NCBI GenBank assembly: GCA_025356735.1
Contig: JANXRT010000186.1
Location: 1 to 28,609 of the forward strand
Source of the DNA: Acetobacteraceae bacterium
GTDB lineage: Bacteria; Pseudomonadota; Alphaproteobacteria; Acetobacterales; Acetobacteraceae
Direction: 5' to 3'
Length of the DNA stretch: 28,609 nucleotides
In this document: one piece after another, positions 1-7,840 of the stretch
Layout: each line of letters starts with the position of its first letter
Position numbering within the stretch: position 1 is the stretch's first letter
The notes under the pieces: generated by a model
Databases searched by the model: none
What the model was told of the DNA's origin: nothing
Seen by the model: only the letters and a program-made list of their open reading frames with translations
Program-made: the position numbers and the translations under genes

Positions 1-1050
1 CGTCGCCTCGCCGCCGCCGAACAGCCGGATCGTGTACAACGCGCCGAGGGTGAACACGTCGACCAGCGGCAGCTCCTTCAGGCGCAGCGAGTAGCTGACC
101 GAGATCACTGCATAGAGCCCGATGATCCAGGCGACGTGGCCGATCTGCGCCAGGCCGATGCCGGCGGCGAGCAGGATAAACGCCGCCAGCACGCCAACCG
201 GCAGCGGGATGGTGCCGCGGGCGAACGGGCGCAGGCACTTGCGCGGATGTGCCCGGTCGGCGGCGATGTCGAGCAGGTCGTTGATCAGGTAGATCGCCGA
301 GGCCGTGCAGCAGAAGGCGCAAAACATGAGGATGCCACCGATCCAGGCAGAGGCCTCGGTGAGCGCATGGGCGGTGAGTATCGGCACCAGGGCGAGGATG
401 TTCTTGACCCATTGATGCGGCCGCATCGCGCGGAGCAGCTCGGGCAGGATTTTCGGCTGGTCGGCGATGACCAGCTCGACGGGGATGGTGTCGTGCACCT
501 GTTCCACGATCGCGGCGGGTGCGTTGACGACGATGGCCGAACCGGCCTGCGCCCAAACCGCGAGGTCGCTGCGCGCGTTGCCGGCATAGGCGAAGTTCCG
601 CGCCCCGAAGCGTGCCACCAGGGCGCGCGCCTTGGCTTCCCCCTTCAGGTTGCAGGTGCCGTCGGAGGCGATCGTCTCATCGAATATTTCGAGGTGATCG
701 GCTATGGCGTCGGCCACACGCTGATCGGCGGCGGTCGCCAGCACGAGGTATCGCCCGACCGCCTTCTGCGCCCGCAGGTAGGCGAGCAGGGTTCCGTTGA
801 ACGCCAGCAGGGCGGGATCCATGGAAGCGGCGGCGGCGACGGACTGCTTGAATTCCGCCCGTCCGCGCAGCAGTGCCGACAGGGTCGAAAACAGCCGCAG
901 GCTGGTGGCGAGCGCAAGGAGCCCCTCCAGCAGCATGTCGGAGCGGATCAGCGTGCCATCGAGGTCGACGCACAGCGGCAGCGCCAGGATGTCCGGCGAG
1001 ATGGCCGAAACCGGCGGAGCAACAGCCGCTGAAACGGAGACGGCGGTCAT
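1..1050 (-). CDS. UbiA family prenyltransferase with N-terminal HAD domain (C-terminus outside window)
   Basis: Reading leftward from an ATG at 1050, 350 residues are visible and the frame is still open at base 1. Residues about 25-200 form a haloacid-dehalogenase domain: DLDGT (29-33) carries the nucleophile pair, and YAGNARSDL (155-163) is the late acidic motif. From about residue 205 the protein becomes a multi-pass membrane domain with the UbiA signature NDLLDIAADRAHPRK (257-271), which binds Mg-prenyl diphosphate. UbiA enzymes join a polyprenyl chain to an acceptor. HAD-UbiA fusions are often annotated as decaprenyl-phosphate phosphoribosyltransferase-like proteins, where the HAD part could remove the 5-phosphate; that substrate is inferred, not shown. 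The gene follows the membrane protein gene ending at 1097 by 46 bases on the same strand, so it is probably the third gene of an operon that starts at 3919. Confidence 0.88.
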   Translation of the reverse strand, partial: MTAVSVSAAVAPPVSAISPDILALPLCVDLDGTLIRSDMLLEGLLALATSLRLFSTLSALLRGRAEFKQSVAAAASMDPALLAFNGTLLAYLRAQKAVGRYLVLATAADQRVADAIADHLEIFDETIASDGTCNLKGEAKARALVARFGARNFAYAGNARSDLAVWAQAGSAIVVNAPAAIVEQVHDTIPVELVIADQPKILPELLRAMRPHQWVKNILALVPILTAHALTEASAWIGGILMFCAFCCTASAIYLINDLLDIAADRAHPRKCLRPFARGTIPLPVGVLAAFILLAAGIGLAQIGHVAWIIGLYAVISVSYSLRLKELPLVDVFTLGALYTIRLFGGGEAT

Positions 1051-1096
1051 CCCGGCTCTTGGGTGTGGGCGATGCCGCAAATCGGATGGCCTGGGG

Positions 1097-2428
1097 TCAT
1101 TGGCCAAGGCCGTCGGCACAGGGCGCCGGACAGGACAGGTGAACCTGATCGAAATCCGCGACGAAGGCACTCGCGATCGGGATGTTGTCGGCTCCTACCA
1201 GAACCGCCAGGACCAGCACGACACCGATATAGGCGCGGCCCGGCCATCGCTTCGCGCTCAGCCAAGGTGCCAGGCCGGCGGCCAGGCCGAAGATCAGGAA
1301 ATGCATGTGCGCGGCATACAGATAGAGGCTGCCGCGGAACTGGAAATCGAGGTGGAACAGCAGGTTGAACACGAGCGCGGCGGCCAGGCCGCCGGCGACA
1401 ATGCGATAGCGAGGGTGCAGCAGCGCCGCCGCGGTGCCGGTGGCGCAGAACGCCAGCCACAGCGGGGCGGCGATCTGGCCGGCCAGCGGAAAGGCGTATT
1501 CGCGGAAATCGCGCATGTTCACACCTTCGGGGAGCATCAGCCAGCTAAAGTTCGGCGAAACAAAGGAAAAGGTGAAAAAGGTCAAAAGGACCTCTCCGGG
1601 CCCGGTGCGGGGCCCTTTGGTCTGCAGCCAGAACACGTGCTTCAGGGCAAGCAACGGATCCTTGAGCTCCTCGCGAAGCACGTTGTGCCACACCGCAACG
1701 GCCAGGATGACGATCAGCACCAGCAGGATGAGGCCAAACAGGATGCAGCGCCTGACGGCGAGCCGTAAGCCTTCCGATCGCCACGCGACCAGCAACTCGG
1801 CCAGGAACGTCTGCACCACGTTGGTGATTGTGGTGCCGAACGTCAGCACGCCAGCCACGTAGCGCAGCCGGCGAAACCGCGTGGCATCCCTGAGCCGGGC
1901 CTGCGCGATTACCCAGGTTAGGATGATCGAGAAACTGGCGATGCCGTAGGTTTCGGTGATGATGGAGGTAAATATCTGCGAGCCGGTAACGATGAACAGC
2001 AAAGTGAGCGCCGCCGCGATCGGCCGATCAATCGGCGCTTTGCGCAAAAAGACGAAACATAGCGCAACGCTGGCGGAGCCGAACCCGGCCATCAGGAGTG
2101 CGGCGGCCTCCTTGGCAGTCAGACCAGCCAGCAGCAACGGCCAGGCCAGCGGGCGCAGGAGAACGAGCAGCGGATGCTTGACGTTGAGAAAATCGGGCGG
2201 CGTCACCGCCAGCGCGTCGACCGTCCGGATTGGATCGAAGTCGAACGCCAGGTTGTAGTAGTCGAGGTAGGCACCCTGGGCGAGCCGAAATGCCAGGACG
2301 CCATAGAGCGCCAGCGACAACAGAACCAGCACCGCCAAGAACGACCAGTCCTTGAGATCGAAATCGCCTTCGACGCCCGGTGCGGGCCTCGCGCCCCGAT
2401 ACCTCGTCGCTGAAACTACCTGATCCAA
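1097..2428 (-). CDS. Multi-pass membrane protein, possible GT-C type glycosyltransferase
   Basis: Up to 443 residues with roughly ten hydrophobic segments spread along the whole length. After the first membrane segment comes an extracytoplasmic-looking loop rich in acidic and aromatic residues (LDYYNLAFDFDP), followed by a KHPLL motif leading into the next helix. This layout, an acidic residue in loop 1 and an HP motif at the next helix, is common in GT-C glycosyltransferases that use polyprenyl-phosphate sugars. I do not recognise the exact family and the assignment is an inference. The only in-frame start I found is TTG at 2428; no ATG or GTG lies close by and no strong ribosome binding site is visible, so the N-terminus is uncertain. 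It sits between an MBL-fold gene (78 bases upstream) and a UbiA-HAD gene (46 bases downstream), consistent with one operon. Confidence 0.72.
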   Translation of the reverse strand: MDQVVSATRYRGARPAPGVEGDFDLKDWSFLAVLVLLSLALYGVLAFRLAQGAYLDYYNLAFDFDPIRTVDALAVTPPDFLNVKHPLLVLLRPLAWPLLLAGLTAKEAAALLMAGFGSASVALCFVFLRKAPIDRPIAAALTLLFIVTGSQIFTSIITETYGIASFSIILTWVIAQARLRDATRFRRLRYVAGVLTFGTTITNVVQTFLAELLVAWRSEGLRLAVRRCILFGLILLVLIVILAVAVWHNVLREELKDPLLALKHVFWLQTKGPRTGPGEVLLTFFTFSFVSPNFSWLMLPEGVNMRDFREYAFPLAGQIAAPLWLAFCATGTAAALLHPRYRIVAGGLAAALVFNLLFHLDFQFRGSLYLYAAHMHFLIFGLAAGLAPWLSAKRWPGRAYIGVVLVLAVLVGADNIPIASAFVADFDQVHLSCPAPCADGLGQ

Positions 2429-2506
2429 AATAGGTCTCGAATGACAAAGTGAAAAAATTTGGGTTCGAAGCGCGGCCCGGGCAGCGATGTTCGGCGGCGA
2501 CTCCCG

Positions 2507-3919
2507 TCAGGTCGCCTCGGGCAATACCGGGTCGCCGAGCACCCGGCGATAGATGTATTTCAGTGGCCGCTTGACGCCGATCTTCTCCGCCGTTCGGCGT
2601 ATCCAGGGGATGAAGACCTGATCGACCTCGATGCTCAGCAGCGTGGATGCGGTGGCGATCGGGTTGCGGCGGAAGTAGCGAGCCAGGAAGCGGATGTATT
2701 CGGGGCGGGTGAAGACCTTGGCGTTGCCGCCGATCTTGGCCACCAGCGGCGTGAAGCGCGGATAGAGCTGCGTGTTGATCAGCCGCGTCTTCATGAAGTT
2801 GCCGATCAACAGGTCGTCGAGAAAACCCCACGTCACGGTTTCCATCAGCGACCGGCGTGGCACGATGAACTCGATCCCGCGGCGCTTGCCGATCGGGGCG
2901 CGGCCCGGTGGGTTGAGATCGACCGTGCGAGTCGCGCCGCCCACCGTGAAGCTGACGAAATCGATGTAGCGGCGCACCAGCTGGAACTTGCGCATGAATG
3001 TCTCGACCCGCGGCCATTCTTCCTCCGATAGCGTCTCGTTCCAGTCATCCTCCCCGGTTTGGGCGGTGATCTGGCTGCGGTCGGAGGTATGCTCGGGATG
3101 GTTGGCGGTGACGACGCCGGTATCGAGATCGACGGTCGCGAAGGGCTGGATGATGCGGATGTCGGGTCGGTGCCAGTCGCCCTGGATGTCGGACCAGGTG
3201 ACCCGGTACGGGTTGGCCCAGACGGAGTCGGACCGGACGTAGATATGCTGGGACGACGACACGCAGAAGCTGCCGACGCCGAGCGACTCGGCGATACGGG
3301 CGGTGCGCCAGATCATGCCGCGCTTGCGCTCGTCCGGCGGTCCCGCCAGGGATTTCCCCTGCGCGTCAACGAAGTTGAACATGTCGGCATCGATCGCGCA
3401 CAGCGCCAGCATGTAGGTCCGCGAGCGGTCGTGCTGCCTGACAAGGTTGCGGATGAAGCTTGTTTCCCCGCATAGCGGCGAATCGTTGAGGTTGACCAGC
3501 AGGCTGTCGCCCGCCTGGATCAGCAGGATGCCGTCCTGGTTCATGTTGTCGATGCACATCACCCGGACGCCGGACGACAGCGCGAACCACTCACGGTATT
3601 TCAGGATCGTCACGTCGAAGCCGTCGGCGCGCAGCGCGTCGGCTATTTCCGGACTGTAGTGGTCTGGCAGCAGCATCTTCTTGCCTCGGCTGAGCGCCGC
3701 CAGGGAGTCGTGGTGCAGGTGATCCGGATGGCCATGCGAAATCCAGTAGTATTCCGCTTGCTTCACCGTTTCGATCTGCGTGTTCGACAGAGGGTGATCC
3801 AGCGCCCAGCTTCCGAAATAGCAGGTGCCGAACAGCCATGGATCGGTCGCGAGCACAGGGCGGCCATTCTCGGAGACCAGGATGGACGCGTTGCTCAGGG
3901 TTTCGAAGGTGTGACCCAT
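2507..3919 (-). CDS. MBL-fold metallo-hydrolase
   Basis: A 470-residue protein starting at ATG 3919. The metallo-beta-lactamase motif HGHPDH (62-67) supplies the usual HxHxDH metal ligands and is followed by HHDS. An upstream aspartate (DPWL, 26-29) and a later NLNDSP stretch match the layout of the larger MBL proteins related to UlaG and to CMP-sialate-hydroxylase-type enzymes. The C-terminal 200 residues are basic and not recognised; they may bind a partner or membrane. There is no signal peptide or membrane segment, so it is probably cytoplasmic. Substrate is unknown; hydrolysis of a phosphoester, lactone or activated sugar would fit the neighbouring lipid-sugar genes, but this is speculation. 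It is the first gene of the minus-strand set and is divergent from the GMC oxidoreductase. The conserved word AAACTATCCGG lies directly next to its start codon. Confidence 0.82.
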   Translation of the reverse strand: MGHTFETLSNASILVSENGRPVLATDPWLFGTCYFGSWALDHPLSNTQIETVKQAEYYWISHGHPDHLHHDSLAALSRGKKMLLPDHYSPEIADALRADGFDVTILKYREWFALSSGVRVMCIDNMNQDGILLIQAGDSLLVNLNDSPLCGETSFIRNLVRQHDRSRTYMLALCAIDADMFNFVDAQGKSLAGPPDERKRGMIWRTARIAESLGVGSFCVSSSQHIYVRSDSVWANPYRVTWSDIQGDWHRPDIRIIQPFATVDLDTGVVTANHPEHTSDRSQITAQTGEDDWNETLSEEEWPRVETFMRKFQLVRRYIDFVSFTVGGATRTVDLNPPGRAPIGKRRGIEFIVPRRSLMETVTWGFLDDLLIGNFMKTRLINTQLYPRFTPLVAKIGGNAKVFTRPEYIRFLARYFRRNPIATASTLLSIEVDQVFIPWIRRTAEKIGVKRPLKYIYRRVLGDPVLPEAT

Positions 3920-3959
3920 AAACTATCCGGTACCATAAAGTTTGCTTTTCGTAACCAAA
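3920..3959. promoter_or_regulatory. Putative shared operator/promoter region, copy A (divergent MBL/GMC)
   Basis: Within the AT-rich divergent intergenic region 3920-4114, the plus strand reads AAACTATCCGG at 3920-3930 and AAGTTTGCTTTTCGTAAC at 3938-3955. The same two words occur in swapped order at 7631-7660 upstream of another gene of this cluster. TTTGCTTTTCGTAACCAAA (3941-3959) is an imperfect palindrome with arms TTTGnTT/AAnCAAA. The repetition and dyad symmetry suggest binding by a dimeric regulator; which protein binds is unknown. Confidence 0.45.
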
Positions 3960-4114
3960 TGCGATTAACATGGGAATAATACGTTTGCAACGACTTAATA
4001 TAAGACATAGCTCGGCGATAGTTCCAAAAAAAGATTTTGACGGAAACGAATGATCTACGGCGGCACGAGCTGTCTTCAGAAATTTCATCAACCGCGCACA
4101 GCATTCAGGCCAAC

Positions 4115-5722
4115 ATGTTCATCGACGCGCGAACCCTTCCGCAGGGCACGGTTTTAGAGGCAGCGGTATGCATCGTCGGCGCCGGCGCCGCGGGAATAAC
4201 GCTCGCGCTGTCGTTGCACGAGGCCGGTATCACGACGGTCGTCCTGGAAAGCGGCGATCTCGAGTTCGACGGAGCCACCCAGGACCTGGATGGCGGTGCC
4301 GTCGTCGGCCTGCCCAACTATCCGCTCGACACCTCAAGGCTGCGCTATTTCGGCGGCACGACGAACCATTGGGCGGGCTGGTGCCGGCCGCTCGACGCCA
4401 TCGACTTCGAGCCCCGGGCCGGCATTCCGCTGAGCGGATGGCCGCTGCGCCGGACCGACTTGGTGCCCTTCTATAAACGTGCCCAAAAACTGTGCGAACT
4501 CGGCCCGTTCGACTATGACGATCCGGACGCCTGGATCCGCGAGACCGGCGCATCGGGCCAAAAGTTCGATCCCGCCCGGCTGAAGACCGCCATCTTCCAG
4601 GTCAGCCCACCGACGCGGTTTGGTCAGACCTACCGCGAGGCGCTGCGCCGATCGGAGGCCGTCAAGGTTTGCCTGAACGCCAACGCGGTCGATCTCGAAA
4701 GCAACGCGAACGCCTCGTCGGTCGATCGGGTGAAGGTGAAATGCCTTGACGGACCGGCGTTCTCGGTGCGTGCCGGATACGTCGTGCTGGCGACGGGCGG
4801 GCTGGAGAACGCGCGCATCCTGCTGCTCGCCGACAAGGTCCGGCCCGCCGGCCTGGGCAACGACCACGACCGGGTCGGACGCTGCTTCATGGACCATCCG
4901 TGGTTCCGGCGCGCCGCCATCGCGCGGTTCACCCATCCCGATCCCGCGCTGCCGCTGATGTTCGATGAAGTGGCGCTGCGCGGCACGACCGTGTTCGGGA
5001 CCCTGGCGGCCGGTACGCCGCAACCCGCGGGCGAGCCCGTCGCCGGCGGCTTTCGCATCGTCATGCAGAGGTTGTATCGCGTCATCGACGGCATCGACTC
5101 GCTGCGTACGGTGACCGGCGCGCTATCCGGCCTGTCCGTACCGGCGCATCTCTGGGACCACCTCGGCAGCATCCTGGAAGACCGCGACGCGATAGCCGAC
5201 GCGCTCTACCGAACCATGACCGGATGGCGAACCAGCCCGTTCGCGCCGGCGATGCCTGCATCCGGGCCGGTGACCGGCGCGGTGCTCGACATCAACATGG
5301 AGCAGGCTCCCAACCCCGCGAGCCGGGTCACGCTGTCGCGCAAGCGCGACGCGCTCGGGCAAAACCGCCTGGCGCTGGACTGGCGCCTGAGCGACGTCGA
5401 CCGCGAGACCTATCTGCGGGCGCAGCGGATGGTGGCGCTGGAGTTCGGCCGGCTGGATATCGGCCGCGTCAACGCCAAGCCCCTGCCCGAAGCCGGATGG
5501 CCGTCGGACATGGTTGGCAGCCGGCACCATATGGGCACCACGCGGATGTCGGACGACCCGAAGACCGGCGTCGTCGATGCGACCGGCCGGGTGCACGGCA
5601 TTGCCAACCTGTATGTCGCCGGCAGCTCGGTGTTTCCGACATCGGGCTATGCCAACCCGACCTTGACGATCGTCGCCTTGGCGCTGCGCCTCGGCGACGA
5701 GTTGCGGCGGCTGGTGGCATGA
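4115..5722 (+). CDS. GMC family oxidoreductase, large catalytic subunit
   Basis: A 535-residue flavoprotein of the glucose-methanol-choline family. Near the N-terminus, CIVGAGAAG contains the GxGxxG dinucleotide-binding loop (22-27) and LESGD ends the second beta strand of the FAD fold. Near the C-terminus, SRHHMGTTRM holds the probable catalytic histidine (H472), and TSGYANPTLT holds the partner Asn (N514). The family oxidises alcohol groups of sugars and polyols. I chose ATG 4115 because related proteins begin close to the MxIDARTLP sequence; an in-frame TTG at 4037 would add 26 residues of poor quality. No signal peptide is present. The stop codon overlaps the start of a small Tat-signal gene (ATGA at 5719-5722), which is the arrangement of periplasmic dehydrogenases whose large subunit is carried across the membrane by a Tat partner. 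Substrate unknown; its position beside a UbiA-HAD operon suggests a sugar or lipid-linked sugar. Confidence 0.9.
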   Translation: MFIDARTLPQGTVLEAAVCIVGAGAAGITLALSLHEAGITTVVLESGDLEFDGATQDLDGGAVVGLPNYPLDTSRLRYFGGTTNHWAGWCRPLDAIDFEPRAGIPLSGWPLRRTDLVPFYKRAQKLCELGPFDYDDPDAWIRETGASGQKFDPARLKTAIFQVSPPTRFGQTYREALRRSEAVKVCLNANAVDLESNANASSVDRVKVKCLDGPAFSVRAGYVVLATGGLENARILLLADKVRPAGLGNDHDRVGRCFMDHPWFRRAAIARFTHPDPALPLMFDEVALRGTTVFGTLAAGTPQPAGEPVAGGFRIVMQRLYRVIDGIDSLRTVTGALSGLSVPAHLWDHLGSILEDRDAIADALYRTMTGWRTSPFAPAMPASGPVTGAVLDINMEQAPNPASRVTLSRKRDALGQNRLALDWRLSDVDRETYLRAQRMVALEFGRLDIGRVNAKPLPEAGWPSDMVGSRHHMGTTRMSDDPKTGVVDATGRVHGIANLYVAGSSVFPTSGYANPTLTIVALALRLGDELRRLVA

Positions 5723-6048
5723 GGGCGACGAAGCAAACTAGGCGTCGCGTGCTCCAATGGGTTGGAGCCGGCCTGGCGGCCAGCAGCTTCGGCACATTCG
5801 CGCCCTCGCTCCTGTCCGGCGCAATCGCGATCGGGCGGGCCTACCTTTCCAGTCCGGCCGGAGCGGGCCTGACATTGGTGATGCTGCGCGCTGGCATCGC
5901 CAACAGCCCCGTGCAGGCCAGGGACTGGTTTCAGCGCGAAGTGGCACGGAATTTCGCCGACGGCGACGTGGTGATGGTCGAAGGCTGGATGCTGGCGCGG
6001 ATCGAGGCGCAGGCCTGTGCCATGCTGTATCTGGAAGCGGAGGCCTGA
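5719..6048 (+). CDS. Small Tat-signal protein, probable accessory subunit of the GMC oxidoreductase
   Basis: A 109-residue protein beginning at ATG 5719, which overlaps the GMC stop codon by four bases (ATGA) and so is translationally coupled. The N-terminus has a run of arginines before a hydrophobic stretch (TRRRVLQWVGAGLAASSFG), a twin-arginine export signal of slightly unusual form. The remaining part is short and mostly helical, ending in a DVVMVEGWMLARIEAQACAM stretch. Small Tat subunits of membrane-bound sugar dehydrogenases (fructose, sorbitol and gluconate types) escort the signal-less GMC subunit to the periplasm; this gene is shorter than those usually are, so it may be a minimal version. 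No CxxCH heme motif is present, and no cytochrome subunit gene follows. The next gene is convergent and ends only six bases away. Confidence 0.72.
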   Translation: MRATKQTRRRVLQWVGAGLAASSFGTFAPSLLSGAIAIGRAYLSSPAGAGLTLVMLRAGIANSPVQARDWFQREVARNFADGDVVMVEGWMLARIEAQACAMLYLEAEA

Positions 6049-6054
6049 TAGGCG

Positions 6055-7620
6055 TCAGGGCAGCCGCAGCAGAACGAAGTCGGAGCCGCGCGCGACCGTC
6101 CGGGACCCTGCCGGCAGGTCACCCTGGAACCTTTCCGGGTAGAGCAGCAGAAGGTAATCCGGCGGCGGTATCCCGGCGCCGTTCGATGGCAGCGGCGAAC
6201 GCAGCGCGCCGATCCCGGCGACCATCGCGTTGAGATCGGTGGCCGTAGGCGTCTTGAACGGGTTGGCGCCCTGGAAACGCTTGATCGGTGCGACTGCCGC
6301 CACCACCCGCATCGGCTGCTGGAACGGATCGGACCAGGTCGCCGGCACGAAGACGGCGTGGCCAAGCGATGTCAGCGACACGGCATGCTTCAGCGGAGGC
6401 TGCCACAAGGCGAGGCCGGCGGCATCGCCGTAGTCGATCGAGGGATACGGCGCGGCTGTCGCGGCATACAGGGTGGCGCCGTCCGGAACCAACCGGAACG
6501 CGTTGGTCATCGTCGCCAGCCGCGCATCCGCCGAAATCCAGGCAGCCGTTATCGCCGCCGAGCGCACCGCCAGCAGGACGAGCGCGCCCAGGCCGACGAG
6601 CCAGCTTTCCCGCCGGCCGATGCCCACGATGCGCGTGCTGGCGATGGCGACCAGGAGAATGGCGATCGGCAGCCTGGTGTCTGCCTGCTCGGCGCCGAAT
6701 ATGTAGAACGGCATGGCGACGAAGGTCGCGACCAGCAGGCCAAGCGGCAGGGCCATCGGGAACGCCACGCGCAACCGCCGCCGCCAGGCCGCGAACACGA
6801 CCACGGCCAGCACCGGCACCAGCGTCACCACATCGAGCCAGCCAATCGTTGTCAGAAGGCTGCGATAGGCGACGAGCGGCTTCCAGCCGAGGCCGCCGTG
6901 ATAGGCCATCGCCTGCCGCGCCTCGCCGGCGGCGGGCGAGACAGCGGCGAACACAGCCAGCACGAACACGAACGGTAAGGCCGATACGGCAAGCCCCCGC
7001 ACGGCGGCCATGGGGTCCGTCCGCCGCGTGCGAAACGCTCGTTGCAATTCCATTCCCGCGACGACGATGGCGAATAGCCCAACCGCGACCAGATGGCAGA
7101 ACAGCAGTACCACCGCCATGGCGCCGCCCCAGGCCAGGCGCCACGCCACATGCCGCTCGCGCAGCAGAACCCAGCCCGCCACCGCCCACAGCATCAGTCC
7201 GATGCCGAGCAGGTAGTTCAGGAAGCCGTAAAGGAAAATCCAGTTGTAGAGAAAAAAACCAGCCAGCAGGGGCCAGGCCGACAGCCGCCGGTGCAGGGCG
7301 AAATGCAGGGCGACCGTGCCGGACAGCATCACCGCCAGCACCAGGCCGAGGAACACCCGGCCGGCAACCAGGATCGGGAGGTACCGCGCCAGCGGCGCCA
7401 TCACCACGTCCATGCCAACATTCGGCAGCAGAAAGCTGCCCTGCTCGTAATGCGCCCGCAGGAACGCCGACCCGGGCAGCGACGCCAGGATGTCGGCCCG
7501 GGCGAGATGGAAGGGATAGTCGTGCAGCGGTGGCACGGCGACCGCGAATAGCGGGATCAGGGCGAGCAGCAGCACCGCGGCGCCGCCGGCCATGAGACGT
7601 CTGTTGTCAGGGGAATTCAT
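6055..7620 (-). CDS. Large multi-pass membrane protein with C-terminal soluble domain, possible GT-C glycosyltransferase
   Basis: A 521-residue protein starting at ATG 7620 (MNSPDNRR...). The frame stays open for 31 more codons upstream, but that part runs through the putative operator and looks non-coding. A first membrane helix is followed by a loop with PPLHDYPFHLARA, which matches the acidic-residue loop often seen in GT-C enzymes. About ten to twelve hydrophobic segments follow to residue about 370. The last 150 residues are soluble and probably extracytoplasmic. The family is not recognised. It lacks a clear ribosome binding site and is preceded by palindrome GTTTGTTCGTAACAAAC, shared in part with the MBL/GMC intergenic region. 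This suggests it belongs to the same regulon even though it is transcribed separately and converges with the small Tat gene. Confidence 0.72.
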   Translation of the reverse strand: MNSPDNRRLMAGGAAVLLLALIPLFAVAVPPLHDYPFHLARADILASLPGSAFLRAHYEQGSFLLPNVGMDVVMAPLARYLPILVAGRVFLGLVLAVMLSGTVALHFALHRRLSAWPLLAGFFLYNWIFLYGFLNYLLGIGLMLWAVAGWVLLRERHVAWRLAWGGAMAVVLLFCHLVAVGLFAIVVAGMELQRAFRTRRTDPMAAVRGLAVSALPFVFVLAVFAAVSPAAGEARQAMAYHGGLGWKPLVAYRSLLTTIGWLDVVTLVPVLAVVVFAAWRRRLRVAFPMALPLGLLVATFVAMPFYIFGAEQADTRLPIAILLVAIASTRIVGIGRRESWLVGLGALVLLAVRSAAITAAWISADARLATMTNAFRLVPDGATLYAATAAPYPSIDYGDAAGLALWQPPLKHAVSLTSLGHAVFVPATWSDPFQQPMRVVAAVAPIKRFQGANPFKTPTATDLNAMVAGIGALRSPLPSNGAGIPPPDYLLLLYPERFQGDLPAGSRTVARGSDFVLLRLP

Positions 7621-7630
7621 GCGACACCGG

Positions 7631-7660
7631 AAGTTTGTTTGTTCGTAACAAACTATCCGG
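7631..7660. promoter_or_regulatory. Putative shared operator/promoter region, copy B
   Basis: On the plus strand AAGTTTGTTTGTTCGTAAC (7631-7649) is followed at once by AAACTATCCGG (7650-7660). Both words recur at 3920-3955 in the opposite order. GTTTGTTCGTAACAAAC (7637-7653) is a perfect 17-bp palindrome with 7-bp arms. The wider segment CCGGAAGTTTG ... CAAACTATCCGG is also an imperfect inverted repeat. The location is 11 to 40 bases upstream of the start codon of the minus-strand membrane protein gene, a normal place for an operator. Confidence 0.5.
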
Positions 7661-7677
7661 ACAGTAAGTAGAAAAAA

Positions 7678-7830
7678 TTGGGCTCTGCCCCAAACCCCGC
7701 CCGGGGAGCGCATCCCTCAAGTGTAGGGATTCAAAGGGGCGACGTCCTCCGCAGGCATTCCAACTGGCCGAAGGCGGCCAGTCGGAACCTTTGCCTGCTC
7801 CGCCCCTTTGCGGGTTTGGGCAGAGCCCAA
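7678..7830. repeat. Dispersed foldable intergenic repeat, copy 1 (long nested hairpin)
   Basis: The ends are inverted repeats: TTGGGCTCTGCCCCAAACC at the left and GGTTTGGGCAGAGCCCAA at the right. Inside, CAAAGGGGCG (7732-7741) pairs with CGCCCCTTTG (7801-7810). Further in, GCAGGC pairs with GCCTGC, and ACTGGCC pairs with GGCCAGT around a short loop. A side hairpin ATCCCT...AGGGAT lies on the left arm. The whole 150-base element can therefore fold into one branched hairpin. A related element is at 21579-21702. It lies after the 3' end of the hydroxylase gene and probably also serves as a transcription terminator. Confidence 0.75.
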
Positions 7831-7840
7831 GCTTTCTTGC

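Noticed and set aside
136..1768. Long plus-strand open frames opposite the UbiA-HAD and membrane protein genes
   Set aside because: They are rich in Arg, Gly and Gln with no recognisable domain and lie antisense to genes with clear motifs; such shadow frames are common in GC-rich DNA.
4037..4114. TTG start of the GMC oxidoreductase adding 26 residues
   Set aside because: The added residues are polar and unlike the family, whose N-termini start close to the ATG at 4115.
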